Origin: Sphingobacterium yanglingense
Lineage (GTDB): Bacteria; Bacteroidota; Bacteroidia; Sphingobacteriales; Sphingobacteriaceae
Reading direction: 5' to 3'
Assembly (NCBI RefSeq): GCF_004363245.1
Contig: NZ_SNYV01000004.1
Coordinates: 47,844 to 111,843, forward strand
Length of the DNA: 64,000 nt
The notes beneath the pieces were generated by a model, which made no database searches, had not been told where the DNA came from, and saw only the letters and a program-made list of their open reading frames with translations. Of the stretch, positions 43,212-53,377 are shown in pieces; within the stretch, counting starts at the first letter, position 1, and the number at the start of each line of letters is the position of its first letter. Made by a program: the position numbers and the translations under genes.

Positions 43212-43433
43212 TTACTGAGCGTTTTTAGTAGAATCGATAACTTGTGCAGTTGAATCGATAGTTTTGTTTGCTGAATCAGCAACTTTGTTGATTGAGTCAG
43301 TAAGAGCACCAGCTGTTGAATCAACGATTCCTTTTAAAGAATCAGCAGTTTCTTCAGTTTTTGAAGTGTTGTTACCACATGATGCTACTGTTAAAGCTAA
43401 TGCTAAAAATCCGAATGCGAATAAATTTTTCAT
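43212..43433 (-). CDS. small lipoprotein with repetitive helical region
   Basis: 73 residues. Lipoprotein signal peptide ending VASC (C19), then NNTSKTEE and a low-complexity helix built from repeats of DS-x-x-x-[VI]-x-D-S type (GIVDSTAGALTDSINKVADS, then NKTIDST and QVIDST), with a spacing of about 11 residues. This resembles a short apolipoprotein-like or late-embryogenesis-like amphipathic helix. It has a very good promoter and a terminator, so it is its own transcription unit with a leader of about 145 nt. The function is unknown. Confidence 0.8.
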   Translation of the reverse strand: MKNLFAFGFLALALTVASCGNNTSKTEETADSLKGIVDSTAGALTDSINKVADSANKTIDSTAQVIDSTKNAQ

Positions 43434-43587
43434 CTTTTAATTTTCTATTTAATTGAAACAAATGTTGTTTTATACTCTTTAATACCGGTAACCTGAAAAG
43501 GTAACCCAAGAAATAAAAATTTTTATTTATATATATTAACATTCTGATTTACAGCTGTTAAATAAAATAGATTTTTATTTCGGATGC

Positions 43588-43617
43588 AAATATAGTATTG
43601 TTTTGTTGAAATGCAAC
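43588..43617 (-). promoter_or_regulatory. promoter of the small lipoprotein gene
   Basis: Minus strand: TTG (43617-43615), a 19-nt spacer and TATATTTG (43595-43588) followed by CA: a textbook Bacteroidota promoter. Confidence 0.8.
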
Positions 43618-43668
43618 AATAAAAAACTATTTTAAGCTAAAAATGTTGTTAGACTATAAAGAACGCAT

Positions 43669-45018
43669 ATGTTAGGAAAGATTAAGAGCATAATAAAGCT
43701 AGTGAAATCGGTTGATTTTGAGCAGATTGATAAGATTTCGAAAAAAGTGGACCTTGCTGAAGTCATGCAGGCTGTTTCTAAGATGGATGAAAAACAACTG
43801 CAAATGGCAATGAAAATGTTGACTGGGAATAAAAAAAAGAAAGATCCTCCACCCATCAATGCTGATTTCTATGCGGTAGAAGAAAAGCTTTCGGTAGAAG
43901 ATCGGGCATTACAGCTTCGGGTACGGACATTTTTAGAGGCGGAAGTAAAGCCTATCGTAAATAATTATTGGTTGCATGATGACTTCCCCTTTGAAATTAT
44001 TCCCAAGTTGGCCGAATTGAACGTGTGTGGTTATGTCTATAAAGGTTATGGCTGTGCTGGAGGGACCTCGTTGATGGATGGAATCATTGCCAGTGAATTT
44101 GGTCGTATAGATCCTTCCATAGCGACTTTTCTAGGTGTGCAGAGTGGATTGGCAATGGGTTCCATATATATGTGTGGTTCGGATATACAGAAAGAAGAGT
44201 GGTTGCCGAAGATGCAGCAATTAAAAATAATTGGGGCATTTGGACTGACGGAGCCTGAAGTGGGATCGGCTACCGCTGGTGGGCTGACTACAACATGCAA
44301 GCGTACAGATGAAGGCTGGGTGCTGAATGGTCAGAAAAAATGGATCGGGAACTCGACTTTCTCAGATATAACAATTATCTGGGCGAGAGATGTGGACGAT
44401 AATCAGGTCAAGGGTTTTATTGTGAGGAAAGAGAATCCAGAATTTTCGGTTGAAAAGATTAAAGGGAAGATGGCGCTGCGGATTGTTCAGAATGGTCTGA
44501 TTACAATGACTAACTGTTTGGTGCCGGAATCTGACAGGTTGCCTTATGCACAGTCTTTCAAAGATACAGCGAAGGTGCTACAGATGACCCGTGCTGGAGT
44601 GGCCTGGATGGCGGTGGGCTGTGCACGCGGAGCCTATGAGAATGCACTGGCTTATACGTTGGAGCGAGAGCAATTCGGCAAACCTATTGCAGCCTTTCAA
44701 TTGATTCAGAATCATCTTGTGGAAATGTTGTCTAATCTGACTGCGATGCAGACTTTAGTATTCCGCCTGTCGGAGCTACAGGATGAAGGTAAACTCAAAG
44801 ATGAGCATGCTTCGTTGGCAAAGGTCTTCTGTACACTCCGTACACGTGATATCGTGTCCCGTGCACGTGAGGTGATGGGAGGTAACGGTATTTTATTGGA
44901 ATATAATGTCGCCCGTTTTTTAGCTGATGCGGAGGCTATTTATTCTTACGAAGGTACTAAAGAGATTAATTCACTGATTGTTGGGCGCAGCATTACGGGA
45001 CATAGTGCTTTTGTGTAA
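43669..45018 (+). CDS. acyl-CoA dehydrogenase (glutaryl-CoA dehydrogenase-like) with N-terminal extension
   Basis: 449 residues. The flavoprotein core (about 63-449) has GAFGLTEPEVGSATAG, the FAD/substrate loop KKWIGNSTFSDITIIWAR, and RAREVMGGNGILLEYNVARF. The catalytic base is the Glu of YEGTKEIN, as in the glutaryl-CoA dehydrogenase branch. The first 62 residues (amphipathic helices with KSVDFEQIDKISKK, ending NKKKKDPPP) are an addition not usual for the family. It would oxidise acyl-CoA thioesters and pass electrons to ETF. Glutaryl-CoA as substrate is inferred from motif similarity only. Confidence 0.88.
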   Translation: MLGKIKSIIKLVKSVDFEQIDKISKKVDLAEVMQAVSKMDEKQLQMAMKMLTGNKKKKDPPPINADFYAVEEKLSVEDRALQLRVRTFLEAEVKPIVNNYWLHDDFPFEIIPKLAELNVCGYVYKGYGCAGGTSLMDGIIASEFGRIDPSIATFLGVQSGLAMGSIYMCGSDIQKEEWLPKMQQLKIIGAFGLTEPEVGSATAGGLTTTCKRTDEGWVLNGQKKWIGNSTFSDITIIWARDVDDNQVKGFIVRKENPEFSVEKIKGKMALRIVQNGLITMTNCLVPESDRLPYAQSFKDTAKVLQMTRAGVAWMAVGCARGAYENALAYTLEREQFGKPIAAFQLIQNHLVEMLSNLTAMQTLVFRLSELQDEGKLKDEHASLAKVFCTLRTRDIVSRAREVMGGNGILLEYNVARFLADAEAIYSYEGTKEINSLIVGRSITGHSAFV

Positions 45019-45111
45019 TAATTGGTATTGAAGCGTTGTACCAAACTTTTTCGACTGTTCTATTCCTTTGGTATGTTTATTGTAACGGGAATGTTAAATT
45101 CGAAATTTTAT

Positions 45112-45900
45112 ATGAAAGTAACTAAAACATTGTTGACCGTAGCACTTATGGGATTGGGGGCTTACGGTGCACAGGCACAGATTAAAATTAACACCAAATC
45201 GATTGGTTCTGCAGCAAAAGCCGTAAAAGCAGCAACGCTATCAAATGATGATGTAATAGCTTATACAAAAGAATATATCAACTGGATGGATGAAAACAAT
45301 CCAGTGGCACCAGCGGATCATGAGCTGGCTCAACGCTTAGTCAAATTGACTTCAGGATTGAGTAATTACGATGGGCAACAACTGAACTTTAAGGTTTATC
45401 TCGTTCGTGACGTGAATGCTTTTGCCTGTGCAGACGGTAGCGTACGTGTATGTGCTGGATTGATGGAAGCGATGACGGACAATGAGGTATTGGGGGTTAT
45501 TGGACATGAAATCGGCCATGTTAAAAATCAGGATTCAAAAGATGCATTTCGTACGGCATTGTTAACTTCAGCATTGAAAGATGGTGTATCTTCTCAAGGT
45601 GGTGCTGCAGGAGCGCTTTCTGACTCGCAGTTGGGTGAAGTGGGAGAGCAAGTAGCCAATATGAGTTTTTCCCGTAAACAAGAGAGTATGGCTGATGAAT
45701 ATGGGTATCAGTTTTTGAAAGCTAATAATGTGAATCCATGGTATATGGCAATGGCTTTTGAGCGTTTGGTAGAGTTGTCTGGCGGAGGCAAGGAGAGCTT
45801 TACGCAGAAGTTATTCTCTTCACATCCGGATACAGAAAAAAGAGTAGCAGAGATGGGCAAGCGTGCAGAGAAAGATGGATTTAAAAAGCCAGAAAAATAG
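45112..45900 (+). CDS. M48-family metalloprotease (LoiP/YggG-like)
   Basis: The start at 45112 gives a signal peptide (MKVTKTLLTVALMGLGAYGA) and 262 residues; the longer frame from 45022 lacks such a beginning. Zinc ligands H132 and H136 with catalytic E133 in GHEIGH, third ligand Glu in ESMADEYGYQF, and FSSHPDTEKRVAEM at the end, all typical of M48 proteases of the LoiP/YcaL type. These act in the periplasm or outer membrane in quality control. It lies 93 nt after the dehydrogenase gene and ends in a terminator. Confidence 0.92.
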   Translation: MKVTKTLLTVALMGLGAYGAQAQIKINTKSIGSAAKAVKAATLSNDDVIAYTKEYINWMDENNPVAPADHELAQRLVKLTSGLSNYDGQQLNFKVYLVRDVNAFACADGSVRVCAGLMEAMTDNEVLGVIGHEIGHVKNQDSKDAFRTALLTSALKDGVSSQGGAAGALSDSQLGEVGEQVANMSFSRKQESMADEYGYQFLKANNVNPWYMAMAFERLVELSGGGKESFTQKLFSSHPDTEKRVAEMGKRAEKDGFKKPEK

Positions 45901-45918
45901 GCTTAAAGTTTACTATAT

Positions 45919-45956
45919 AAAAAGAGAGGCATCTAATTTAGATGCCTCTCTTTTTT
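45919..45956. terminator. bidirectional terminator between M48 and yidC genes
   Basis: A 17-bp stem (45919-45935 with 45939-45955, core GAGAGGCATCTA/TAGATGCCTCTC) with a 3-nt loop, A run on one side and T run on the other; it lies just beyond both convergent stops. Confidence 0.92.
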
Positions 45957-45959
45957 ATG

Positions 45960-47762
45960 TTATTTTTTCTTGTTGTGCTGAGCAGCTTGTTGCTGTCTCA
46001 TCATCTCTTCCATTTTTGCCTGGAATGACGACTTTTTGGCCGCCTTTGGATTTTTTTGATTCTCCTCAAGCTTAGCGAGTATCTTTTCATCATCAATTGA
46101 TGAACGAATTAAGAACTGTGTTAAGAATGTGAATAAGGCCCCTAGGAAATAGTAATAATTTAATCCAGAAGGGAAACTGTTCAACATGAAGAAGAATAAC
46201 AAAGGCATGATATAACCAATATACTTCATTTGGTTACCCATTCCTGAAGTCGCTCCCGAAGTCGCGTTGTTATACCAAGTGGTCAATAATGTAACTGCAG
46301 TCATCAACACACACATTAGTGATATGTGGTTGATACCAAAGATCGGGCTAAACGTGATGAATGTATCGTATGTAGATAAGTCTTTCATCCATAGGAAGCT
46401 TTGGCCTCTTAATTCAAACAAGTTAGGAAAGAAAAAGAAGAAGGCAAGTGTGAATGGCATTTGCAACAACATCGGTAGACAGCCTCCTAATGGATTAACT
46501 CCGGCTTGCTTGTAGAGCTTCATCTGCTCTTGTTGCAATAGCATAGGGTTATCTTCTCCGACTTTCTCTTTAATCTGATCTAATTGTGGTTTTAGTACAC
46601 GCATCTTAGCCATAGAAAGGTATGACTTGCGGGTTAATGGGAACATCGCTCCTTTTAACAATAGCGTCAATATCAGAATAACGATACCATAGCTCATATG
46701 GTAACCATCTAAAAAGTCAAACAATGGAACAGTGATGAATCTGTTGATCCAGCCCATAGGGCCCCAGCCCATATTGATGATCTTTTCGTAGTTATTACCT
46801 TCTGCTTTTAACGTCTTGTATTGGTTTGGACCAAAGAAGAAGCTAAATTCAAAATGATTGTTGGCTTGTGTGTTAAAAGCTAGTTCTGCTGTAGTCTTGT
46901 AGTTTTTAACGACATTCTCGTTGTTTGAGAACGTTACTTTGAGATCAGTGTTCTCAAAAGCTTGTTTAGACGACAAGATTGAAGAGAAGAAGTGTTGTTT
47001 GAAAGCAATCCATTCAACTTTTGTTTTCTCAATTTTTTCTTCTGCATCACTTGTTTCTGATAAGTGGTCTATTGTGCCTTCTGTATCTTTATAGAATATA
47101 GAAGATTTTTCACGTTCAGATTTTATGTTCTGTTCTTTTCGAAGAAGATTAGCTTCCCAATCTAATACGATTGTTTTTTGCTTTACATCAATTAAGTTCT
47201 GGATTCCAACTGCATTGACGTTTAATGCTAAATTGTACCCTTTTTCTAATGCATAGTTATACTCTAGGTACTGATCGTCTGTATATTTCAAACGAAACGA
47301 AGCACTGTTAGGTGATGATGCATTAACTACAAAGTGTAAATCATTGGTATTGATATTCTGACCCCCTGCATTAAAGATAAAACCGAAATTGTTATTATCT
47401 CCTTCTAACAAGTAAAGAGGAGCTCCGTCAAAATTCTTTTCACCTTTGAGTTGTACGGATTTTACTTTACCACCTTTAGAAGACAGTTGAATAATAAGCT
47501 GTTCGTTTTCTAAAGTGATTAATTGCTCTTGTCCGATTTTGGCAGTACCAAAAGGCTTGCTCAATGCAGCCGAATCAAGAACTTCGTCTTTTTTAGAAGA
47601 AGCTAATGAGTCGCTTAGCATTTGTCCACTCTGGGTATTCTCTTTATTATCCCGGCGTTGTTGCTCTTCTTTTAATTCTTGCTCAGTAGGTTTTAAAAAA
47701 TAAAAAGAACCTGCAAAAATTGCAAAAATCAATACTAGCCCTATAATGTTATTTCTATCCAT
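45960..47762 (-). CDS. yidC: membrane protein insertase YidC
   Basis: 600 residues. N-terminal anchor (NIIGLVLIFAIFAGSFYFL), a large periplasmic beta domain (about 60-340), then the conserved five-helix core (about 355-560) with MGWINRFITVPLFDFLDG, QEQMKLYKQAGVNPLGGCLPMLLQMP and the pair of helices ending in YYYFLGALFTFLTQFLIR. The C-terminal tail is basic and Gln-rich (EEMMRQQQAAQHNKKK), which may contact ribosomes. It inserts proteins into the inner membrane alone or with SecYEG. It lies 61 nt downstream of pyrG and probably shares its transcript. Confidence 0.96.
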   Translation of the reverse strand: MDRNNIIGLVLIFAIFAGSFYFLKPTEQELKEEQQRRDNKENTQSGQMLSDSLASSKKDEVLDSAALSKPFGTAKIGQEQLITLENEQLIIQLSSKGGKVKSVQLKGEKNFDGAPLYLLEGDNNNFGFIFNAGGQNINTNDLHFVVNASSPNSASFRLKYTDDQYLEYNYALEKGYNLALNVNAVGIQNLIDVKQKTIVLDWEANLLRKEQNIKSEREKSSIFYKDTEGTIDHLSETSDAEEKIEKTKVEWIAFKQHFFSSILSSKQAFENTDLKVTFSNNENVVKNYKTTAELAFNTQANNHFEFSFFFGPNQYKTLKAEGNNYEKIINMGWGPMGWINRFITVPLFDFLDGYHMSYGIVILILTLLLKGAMFPLTRKSYLSMAKMRVLKPQLDQIKEKVGEDNPMLLQQEQMKLYKQAGVNPLGGCLPMLLQMPFTLAFFFFFPNLFELRGQSFLWMKDLSTYDTFITFSPIFGINHISLMCVLMTAVTLLTTWYNNATSGATSGMGNQMKYIGYIMPLLFFFMLNSFPSGLNYYYFLGALFTFLTQFLIRSSIDDEKILAKLEENQKNPKAAKKSSFQAKMEEMMRQQQAAQHNKKK

Positions 47763-47823
47763 CTATTATAATTTATTCCATTTTATTATTTACGTCCACT
47801 ATTTATCAATAGAATAAAGAGGT

Positions 47824-49458
<1,635 letters not shown>

Positions 49459-49511
49459 CTACTAAAGATGATTGGATTTTGTATCCAAATATCTGCCTTA
49501 TGTACGGGGTA

Positions 49512-49519
49512 CAAAGATA
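49512..49519 (-). promoter_or_regulatory. -7 box (TATCTTTG) for pyrG-yidC
   Basis: Minus-strand TATCTTTG followed by TA; gives a leader of about 65 nt before pyrG. No TTG at the expected -33 spacing. Confidence 0.55.
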
Positions 49520-49596
49520 CTATATTTTTCGGGATTGCTGCGATTAAAAAAATAATGTTGAAATTTATTTGTTGATGAATACGTGTCAAAGTAGCC

Positions 49597-49621
49597 ATGC
49601 GTCGACCTTAAGCCGACGCAT
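49597..49621 (-). terminator. hairpin after the GHL10-like gene
   Basis: ATGCGTCG (49597-49604) pairs with CGACGCAT (49614-49621) around a 9-nt loop, 18 nt beyond the stop. There is no strong T run on the minus strand, so it is a weaker candidate. Confidence 0.5.
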
Positions 49622-49638
49622 AGAAATAGAGGTGTGAT

Positions 49639-50718
49639 CTAACGTATCGATTGTAACAAAGCGATGGTCTGTTGGTCGAATTCAGTCTCCCCAAAAAGAG
49701 AGACACCTGCGGCTCCATTTGTTTTAGCAAGTGATATCGCCTCTTTTAGCTCATTTAGATTTTTAAAATCAGGCAGGTATAGTCCGGCATATAATGGGAA
49801 TTTGCCGTGTAAACCCTGTACACCTTCAGCAACAGCAGTGCCGATCCAATGTATGGGTTCTTTGTAAAACCCGTGATAGATCATTGGAAATACTCCGGAG
49901 AGGTTCCAGTTTGTCCAGTCCTGACGGACAATACGGCGGGCGAGATCCGGTGTCGGGAATACGGCAGCGGTAACAGGTTTCTGGTAGTCTTTGGCTGCCT
50001 CACAGATTCTATTCACTATTTTGTTGATTTGACCGTATCGGAATGAGCGCCAAGATGGGCTTTGGTCGGGGCGATCAACCTTGTCTATATTTATGCCTGT
50101 TTCCTTGAAAAAAGCATCTTTACTGAATTGACTGTAACAAAAATCATAGTCAGCTAATTCTGTTGACTGATCTAGATTGTAGTTTTGCCAGAGGTTAACA
50201 GGAAGCGTTACGTCTGGATAACGGATATAGTCAAGATGTAAGCCATCTACATCTTCTTTCTCAAGTTGTTCTCTGGCCTTTTCTTCGAGGTATTTCGGTA
50301 CATCAGGATGAGATGGGCAAAGAAAACGGTAATAATTTACATAAGGGGGATTAGTCGCGCAGGATTTTCCCGACCTGCTGACAGCGTAGTATTCGGGATG
50401 CTTTTCTAAAAGCTCCTTTTCTCCACGGTTCATGGTCCACATCCATCGATGTGTCTCAAGACCATATTGTTTTGCTAATTGAAAATGTTTGACACTGTAA
50501 TTCTCAAAAAATATTCCTCGCACTCCGGCATCTTTATAGCTTTGGTACCTTTTTTTTAATGTCGCTTCGGATTCTGATTCGTTGGGGCGGGCCCATAACC
50601 AAAAATCAAATAATAAAGGTGTGTTGTGGTCTTGCTGTGCCTGTAAGACGTTTGGGCTGAGCTGTAATGCAGCTAAACCTAGACTGGCAGCTTTAATGAA
50701 GTTTCTTCTACTGTTCAT
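49639..50718 (-). CDS. secreted GHL10-like glycoside hydrolase candidate (Tat signal)
   Basis: 359 residues from the ATG at 50718, giving the twin-arginine-type signal MNSRRNFIKAASLGLAALQL. The rest has the TIM-barrel pattern of putative glycosyl hydrolase family 10-like proteins (GHL10/DUF187): GIFFENYSVKHFQLAKQYGL, VDGLHLDYIRYPDV (conserved Asp-Tyr-Ile-Arg-Tyr-Pro) and a late FPMIYHGF. Enzymatic activity is inferred. The start overlaps the end of the upstream CBM9-like gene by 11 nt, so the two are translated from one message. Confidence 0.8.
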   Translation of the reverse strand: MNSRRNFIKAASLGLAALQLSPNVLQAQQDHNTPLLFDFWLWARPNESESEATLKKRYQSYKDAGVRGIFFENYSVKHFQLAKQYGLETHRWMWTMNRGEKELLEKHPEYYAVSRSGKSCATNPPYVNYYRFLCPSHPDVPKYLEEKAREQLEKEDVDGLHLDYIRYPDVTLPVNLWQNYNLDQSTELADYDFCYSQFSKDAFFKETGINIDKVDRPDQSPSWRSFRYGQINKIVNRICEAAKDYQKPVTAAVFPTPDLARRIVRQDWTNWNLSGVFPMIYHGFYKEPIHWIGTAVAEGVQGLHGKFPLYAGLYLPDFKNLNELKEAISLAKTNGAAGVSLFGETEFDQQTIALLQSIR

Positions 50719-51817
50719 AAGATATCGTATAATTGCCAAAATTGTCTATGGTGACTTTGATGTGATTGGCGGGGTCTAATAATTCAGATTTATAGAATGT
50801 TTTGTCTTTGTTTATTGTTATCCTGTGTTTGATTCCAGATACTTGAGGTTTTAGGATTTTTTCAAATCCTGGTAGTGTTTCTAGTCTAGGGCTATACTTT
50901 CTGTTATTGCCAGCAAAGTGCAATTGTTGAAGATAGAAGATATTCCAGGCTGCTTGTTCGATCGTTTGAGATTTAGGGTAGCTGTCTTTGTCGATGTGTT
51001 CCACAAATTGGATATATCCCCACCGCTCAGGGTAATGCATGTTGATGATTCCGATAGGTGACCAGACCCAATTGTCTTCCGCTACTAGCTTTCCGTTTTC
51101 CTTTTTTCGTTTGTATTCTCCATTCTCAATAATATGCTGCCATTGCACACGTGAAAAGTTGATTTGCCAAAAGCTATTTACCCGAGGAGTAGGGGATCTT
51201 CCAAATGTTCCCAGCGATGTGAATGGAATAGCCATCTCTACACTCCAATAACTGTCGATATCATTAGGGTTGTTTAATGTACCCTCTATGTGTACGGCTG
51301 ATTTTAAATTCTTAACATCCCAATGCATGATAGCTTCGCCTCCGATTCTATAAGCTTTGGCCATCATAAGATCCATTATGGTGTTTAGGGCGTTGACTTC
51401 GATTTCGTAGTATAATGACTGATGTTCGGAGGGTTTTAGGAAAACCTCAAAATCGTTGTCATGATATATGATAGCATCGTGTTGTGTTAAGGTTCCCCAG
51501 ATGTGCGGTTCGTCCAGACGGGCGTATAGATATAGATAGTTTTCGTCCCATAGCATTTTGACTTTCGTTTCAAAACGTGGAGTAGGTTTAAAGTCGCCTT
51601 CAATATCTACAAATTTGTCTGACCAAGGGGCACGGGCCCACGCGGTTTCATTGTTTAAGCCATCAATTACTATTGCTTCTTCTGTCTTAAGTACCGGGTA
51701 TGTTTTGGGTAAGGATTGCATGCGTAGTGCCTGGGAAAGGTTCTGTTGCGCATGTGCGTGAAAACTTCCTGTCGTAAAAAGGAAAATAATGATATAAAAA
51801 GGTTTTAGCATAATCAA
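50708..51817 (-). CDS. secreted CBM9-like (carbohydrate-binding family 9) protein
   Basis: 369 residues with a signal peptide; MLKPFYIIIFLFTTGSFHAHA (start at 51811) looks the better start, but the ATG at 51817 is also possible. The mature protein contains a DOMON/CBM9-like beta-sandwich: AIVIDGLNNETAWARAPWSD, VKMLWDENYLYLYARLDEPH, VFLKPSEHQSLYYEIEVN and WSVEMAIPFTSLG. Such proteins bind sugars or aglycones. It shares an operon with the GHL10-like gene, so the pair may handle an extracellular polysaccharide. Confidence 0.82.
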   Translation of the reverse strand: MIMLKPFYIIIFLFTTGSFHAHAQQNLSQALRMQSLPKTYPVLKTEEAIVIDGLNNETAWARAPWSDKFVDIEGDFKPTPRFETKVKMLWDENYLYLYARLDEPHIWGTLTQHDAIIYHDNDFEVFLKPSEHQSLYYEIEVNALNTIMDLMMAKAYRIGGEAIMHWDVKNLKSAVHIEGTLNNPNDIDSYWSVEMAIPFTSLGTFGRSPTPRVNSFWQINFSRVQWQHIIENGEYKRKKENGKLVAEDNWVWSPIGIINMHYPERWGYIQFVEHIDKDSYPKSQTIEQAAWNIFYLQQLHFAGNNRKYSPRLETLPGFEKILKPQVSGIKHRITINKDKTFYKSELLDPANHIKVTIDNFGNYTISYEQ

Positions 51818-51918
51818 TAATCTGCATGAATATACATAATTATGCTCTTTTGGAAGTCGAAAATTATTTTTTTTATTTTGAGAGAGGGGTTTTGCTTGAG
51901 GAAATCACAGCGTACGAA

Positions 51919-51951
51919 AAAAGGGTGTAACATTGCTGTCTACACCCTTTT
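51919..51951 (-). terminator. terminator after rplS
   Basis: AAAAGGGTGTA (51919-51929) pairs with TACACCCTTTT (51941-51951); on the minus strand a TTTTTTCG tract follows. It lies 33 nt beyond the L19 stop. Confidence 0.88.
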
Positions 51952-51983
51952 GATTTCTTCTTTGGTATCTTCGTTCGTCTAAA

Positions 51984-52334
51984 CTATTTGATACGTTTAG
52001 ATCTGATACGAGCAGCTTTACCTGTAAGTCCGCGTAAGTAGAATAACTTAGCACGACGTACTTTACCGTAGCTGTTTATTTCAATTTTGTCAATGTTAGG
52101 CGAGTTTACAGGGAAAATACGTTCTACACCAATACCGTTAGAGATTTTACGAACGGTAAAAGTAGCGTTAGCACCTTCGCTGTTTAATTGAATAACTGCA
52201 CCTTGGTATACCTGAACACGCTCTTTGTTTCCTTCGCGAATTTTATAGTGTACACTGATGGTGTCTCCTGCTTTGAAAGCGGGAATCTCATTCTTTACTA
52301 CCGCTTGTTCTTCTACAAATTTTACTAAATCCAT
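51984..52334 (-). CDS. rplS: 50S ribosomal protein L19
   Basis: 116 residues, normal length. Typical segments: [20 protein letters not shown] near the start, [32 protein letters not shown], and the basic tail [24 protein letters not shown] (cut here only by its normal end). L19 sits at the interface between the ribosomal subunits. In many bacteria rplS follows trmD; here it stands alone with its own -7 box. Confidence 0.97.
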   Translation of the reverse strand: MDLVKFVEEQAVVKNEIPAFKAGDTISVHYKIREGNKERVQVYQGAVIQLNSEGANATFTVRKISNGIGVERIFPVNSPNIDKIEINSYGKVRRAKLFYLRGLTGKAARIRSKRIK

Positions 52335-52455
52335 GATTTTGAGTAATTATAAACGATTTATATCCTGTAAAAATCGGAATGCAATATTACAGCTTTTATT
52401 TCGATTAAAAAAGTTTTTTTATAAAAATATTTAACTCCGATTCCCGAAGCGAGTG

Positions 52456-52463
52456 CAAAGGTA
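52456..52463 (-). promoter_or_regulatory. -7 box (TACCTTTG) for rplS
   Basis: Minus-strand TACCTTTG followed by CA, giving a leader of about 115 nt before rplS. Confidence 0.55.
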
Positions 52464-52598
52464 TGAAAAAAAGAACTATAATTGTATAGGTGTGTTGATA
52501 ATTTTATAATATATCTTACTGCTAGGATTCTGTAGATAGTTGTTTTAAAAATATCTCACATTAAATCAGGTTGTTAGTGTGGTTTAGTAAAAAAGTGC

Positions 52599-52628
52599 TT
52601 GCTTTGATCATAAAACGATGTATCTTTG
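52599..52628 (+). promoter_or_regulatory. promoter of tRNA-Pro
   Basis: TTG (52599-52601), 19-nt spacer, TATCTTTG (52621-52628) followed by CA: matches the consensus exactly. The tRNA starts 26 nt downstream. Confidence 0.8.
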
Positions 52629-52653
52629 CATCACTTTAAAGGTGATACCTTTT

Positions 52654-52727
52654 CGGGGTGTAGCGTAGCCCGGTATCGCGCCACATTTGGGATGTGGAGG
52701 TCGTAGGTTCGAATCCTGCCACCCCGA
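52654..52727 (+). tRNA. tRNA-Pro (TGG)
   Basis: 74 nt. Acceptor stem CGGGGTG/CACCCCG, anticodon arm CCACA-TTTGGGA-TGTGG with anticodon TGG, T arm with GGTTCGAATCC, discriminator A. The initial C1-G72 pair is characteristic of bacterial tRNA-Pro. CCA is not encoded. Confidence 0.97.
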
Positions 52728-52734
52728 CAGAAAG

Positions 52735-52762
52735 AAGCTCTAACGAAAGTTAGGGCTTTTTT
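52735..52762 (+). terminator. terminator after tRNA-Pro
   Basis: AAGCTCTAAC (52735-52744) pairs with GTTAGGGCTT (52749-52758, one T-G pair) around a GAAA tetraloop, followed by TTTT. Confidence 0.9.
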
Positions 52763-52890
52763 CGTTTAAGGGGGTGTCAGGATGAGAATCAGAGTGTTGA
52801 ACCAATTCTATCGTGCTGACAGTGTAAATAATACTAACTTTTGTTAAGGCTTTTTCTATTTTTGTTATAGAATAAGTAACTCATTTACAA

Positions 52891-53283
52891 ATGAAATTTA
52901 GACCTTTTTCCGATACAAAATATTTATGGGTAGTAATGGTTCTGCTCGCTATCATAGCTATCCTGTTTAAATCTATTTACAGGCAATATATTTACTCCAA
53001 TCAGATTAATGATTTTGGAATTGCTGATTCTTCTCCCAATTTTTTTGCAGGACTTATTATTGTCTTCTTTTATTATATTCAATATCAGAAAGTATCCTTA
53101 AAAGTACATGCTCTATTTGGAGCAATTGGTCTTGTTGGATATGAGCTGGTTCAGGGAAGTGTGTTTAAAAATAATGTCTTTGACTATATAGATATCCTGG
53201 CTTCGATAATAGGAGTTGTAGTGGGGTATCTCATTTGTTCCAAATTTAAGACAGGAGCGCTGTTTAATAGCCCTATTCGGTAG
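52891..53283 (+). CDS. small VanZ-like membrane protein
   Basis: 130 residues with four predicted membrane helices (around 13-30, 50-65, 72-90, 100-118). The end of the protein, GYELVQGS followed by FDYIDILASIIGVVVGYLI, matches the VanZ-like pattern in which a conserved Tyr-Glu/Gln pair precedes a D-x-x-D-I-x-A-N/S helix. The first half is not typical. VanZ-like proteins are linked to glycopeptide tolerance in some Firmicutes, but most have no known role. It stands alone after the tRNA-Pro terminator. Confidence 0.7.
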   Translation: MKFRPFSDTKYLWVVMVLLAIIAILFKSIYRQYIYSNQINDFGIADSSPNFFAGLIIVFFYYIQYQKVSLKVHALFGAIGLVGYELVQGSVFKNNVFDYIDILASIIGVVVGYLICSKFKTGALFNSPIR

Positions 53284-53305
53284 GCTGTGGAAGATAATAG
53301 AAAAT

Positions 53306-53339
53306 AGGTACCACACATCGGAGATGATGGCGGTACCTT
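53306..53339. terminator. hairpin between VanZ-like and SusD genes
   Basis: AGGTACC pairs with GGTACCT across an inner helix formed by ACATC/GATG. It lies between two convergent stops; the T runs are short. Confidence 0.55.
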
Positions 53340-53377
53340 TACATATATATAGGGAAATGATGAACTAGGTCTTCATC

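Larger units (their letters stand above)
52335..52653. other. divergent promoter region of rplS and tRNA-Pro
   Basis: 319 bp without a gene. It holds the rplS -7 box (52456-52463), a long A/T-rich rplS leader of about 115 nt, and the tRNA-Pro promoter (52599-52628). No recognisable L19 autoregulatory structure was identified. Confidence 0.6.

Noticed and set aside
52335..52653. Hidden small gene between rplS and tRNA-Pro
   Set aside because: The region is A/T-rich leader and promoter sequence; I found no frame with a plausible start and composition.
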